Shown piece by piece: positions 29,299 through 30,712 of a DNA stretch of 30,712 nt. The notes under the pieces are model-generated. The model saw only the letters and a program-made list of their open reading frames with translations, did no database searches and was not told the origin of the DNA. A program made the position numbers and the translations under genes. Source of the DNA: Faecalibacterium sp. CAG:74 (GTDB taxonomy: Bacteria; Bacillota; Clostridia; Christensenellales; Aristaeellaceae); the NCBI GenBank assembly GCA_000437595.1, contig FR899894.1, forward strand, positions 37,690 through 68,401. Reading direction: 5' to 3'. Position 1 is the stretch's first letter; every line of letters starts with the position of its first letter.

Positions 29299-29302
29299 GG
29301 AG

Positions 29303-30712
29303 GTGTCTGCTCTGCCAAAGGAATTGCGCAGCGCGGTTTCGCGCGGGATTCTGGCACTTTTGATGGCGTCGGGGCTCATCCTGACGCTTTTGTGCGTCAC
29401 GGGCGAATCGTCGCTCTGGGCGCTTGCGCTGGGGACAAGCCTGCCGGTGATTGCGCTGCTGTCCATCCTGCGGACGCGCCCCGGCGGAAAAGTGCTCGCG
29501 GCGGGCATCACCGCGGCAGGCGTGATTGTATGGCTGATTGCAGGCGGCGCGGCGGACGCGGTTGAGGTCGTTCGGGCGCTGCTGCTGCATTTTTCGGGGC
29601 TGACGGCGGCGCTTCCGCTTGTCGCACGACCTTTCGCGGCGATTCTCGGCGTAACTTGCGGTTTCATCGGCTATGGGCTGACCAGCCGCCGCGTGGGCGC
29701 ATATCCGGCACTGGCGACGGTGCTGCTGATGGCGCTGCTGCTCTGGCTGGGCAATCGCCCGGACGCGCTGTGGGGCTTGCTGCCCGCCATCATCCCGTGC
29801 GTTGCGCTGCTGATGGTGTCCGGGTACGACGAAATTTCCGTCACGCGCGTGCTGCCGCTGACGCTTGTTGTCGTTCTGCTGAGCTTCACAGGCGTTGCCA
29901 TCGGCGGCATCACCGTTCAGCCGATGAAGGAAGCAGCGGATGCCCTGCGCCAGAAAATTTATGACTACCTTTTCTTCACCAGCGCGCGCGACGTGTTTTC
30001 CATTGCCTCGCAGGGGTACTATCCTCAAGGGCCGACGCAGCTTGGCGGCGCGGCGACCCCCAGCGAACGTCCCGTTCTTCGCGTGAGCGGCAGCGGGCGA
30101 ATTTACCTGCGTGCCGTAACCAAAAGTTCATACACAGGCAGCATGTGGATTGACGAAACAGGCGGGCGGCGCTACCTGTGGAGCAGCCCGCGCTGGCAGA
30201 ATCTGCGCTCCCAGACATTCGACCTGACGCTGCCGAACGAGACAATCGCGGCGAATCTGCCAGCAAAGACCGTCACCGTCACCATGCTGTCGGACAGCGC
30301 AAGCAGCCTGTTTGTGCCGCAGCGCATCCGCGAATTGTCCGTGGGCAGCGGCATCGTGCCGTATTTCAACGTGGGCAGCGAAATTTTCGCGACGCGGAAT
30401 TTAACCTCCGGCGACACATGGACAGCAACGTATGTTGATTTGACCGCCGGGCAGAGCGGCTTGGCGGAGCTGATTGATGCGGGCGCACAGCTGACCGACG
30501 CCCAGTACGAGGACATCCGCAAGCTGTACACCGGGCTGCCCGGTCACCTCGAACAGCGCCTGTTCGACTTCGCGCGCAATGCAGCCGGAAACGCCGATTC
30601 ACCCTACGAAATGGCGCGCAGCATCCAGTCGTATTTGCAGGCGTACTGCCGCTATTCGCTGGATATTCCCGAACAGGCGTCGAACCTCGATTTCGTATCG
30701 ACTTTCCTGCTG
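29303..30712 (+). CDS. TgpA-type transglutaminase-like membrane protein, 3' end outside the window
   Basis: The frame is open to the last base (470 codons). The first 210 or so residues form about six membrane segments (such as ILALLMASGLILTLLCV and VLPLTLVVVLLSFTGVAIGG). An extracytoplasmic part follows (VLRVSGSGRIYLRAVTKSSY), then helices that precede a transglutaminase core: YEMARSIQSYLQAYCRYSLD. The catalytic Cys would lie beyond the window. This layout and the position after moxR and the DUF58 gene identify a TgpA-like partner. The start is uncertain: GTG at 29303 overlaps the AGGAGG site, whereas CTG at 29312 and TTG at 29324 lie downstream of it. It follows the hydrolase relic by four bases. 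Confidence 0.85.
   Translation, partial: MSALPKELRSAVSRGILALLMASGLILTLLCVTGESSLWALALGTSLPVIALLSILRTRPGGKVLAAGITAAGVIVWLIAGGAADAVEVVRALLLHFSGLTAALPLVARPFAAILGVTCGFIGYGLTSRRVGAYPALATVLLMALLLWLGNRPDALWGLLPAIIPCVALLMVSGYDEISVTRVLPLTLVVVLLSFTGVAIGGITVQPMKEAADALRQKIYDYLFFTSARDVFSIASQGYYPQGPTQLGGAATPSERPVLRVSGSGRIYLRAVTKSSYTGSMWIDETGGRRYLWSSPRWQNLRSQTFDLTLPNETIAANLPAKTVTVTMLSDSASSLFVPQRIRELSVGSGIVPYFNVGSEIFATRNLTSGDTWTATYVDLTAGQSGLAELIDAGAQLTDAQYEDIRKLYTGLPGHLEQRLFDFARNAAGNADSPYEMARSIQSYLQAYCRYSLDIPEQASNLDFVSTFLL

Overview
The window looks like about 31 kb of chromosome from a fairly GC-rich member of the Clostridia, probably a gut commensal. This is inferred from strong AGGAGG ribosome binding sites, occasional TTG/GTG starts, a mannan phosphorolysis gene set like that described in Ruminococcus and Roseburia, and a tail-protein domain typical of clostridial prophages. 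Genus cannot be decided from the sequence. No rRNA, tRNA, CRISPR array, integrase or transposase gene was seen.

Layout. (1) 1-6521, + strand: intracellular mannan-oligosaccharide use, with a cellobiose 2-epimerase (5' end outside the window), a LacI-type regulator, two GH130 phosphorylases and an SGNH acetylesterase. Together they would deacetylate manno-oligosaccharides, epimerise the reducing-end mannose to glucose, and release mannose 1-phosphate by phosphorolysis. (2) 6760-14053, - strand: a secreted protein of nine Ig-like units, a SpoU rRNA methyltransferase, ftsY, a small membrane-anchored unknown with a probable frameshift, and asnS. (3) 14687-19429, - strand: mnmG, a 5'-truncated RsuA-type pseudouridine synthase, an RsmC-like methyltransferase, a MalY/PatB C-S lyase and a NUDIX hydrolase, probably one operon from an extended -10 promoter before mnmG. 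(4) 19611-23957: an isolated 1319-residue chimera of phage tail modules and a GH2 glycosidase, with its own promoter, upstream 10-bp repeats, a MITE-like element directly after its stop, and a terminator. (5) 23983-30712: yqeY (-), rlmA-type methyltransferase (+), degV (-), then moxR, a DUF58 gene and the start of a TgpA-type transglutaminase (+).

The most unusual signal is between the genes. Most of the larger non-coding gaps in regions 1-3, and the gap between the DUF58 and transglutaminase genes, are built from one modular family of hairpin-rich repeats. The hairpin stems vary from copy to copy by paired changes that keep base pairing. Two composites at 1040-1284 and 3510-3757 are almost the same size and have inverted ends, like a MITE. 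Three partial copies sit in the same orientation at the broken 5' ends of damaged genes (the RsuA-type gene, an orphan 3' fragment before a terminator, and an internally deleted alpha/beta hydrolase), which suggests the repeats take part in deletions.

The second highlight is the chimera at 19777-23736. A GH2 catalytic protein carries a phage baseplate/tail N-terminal domain and coiled coil, and a second phage-tail module of about 260 residues interrupts one of its beta-sandwich domains. No other phage gene is nearby.
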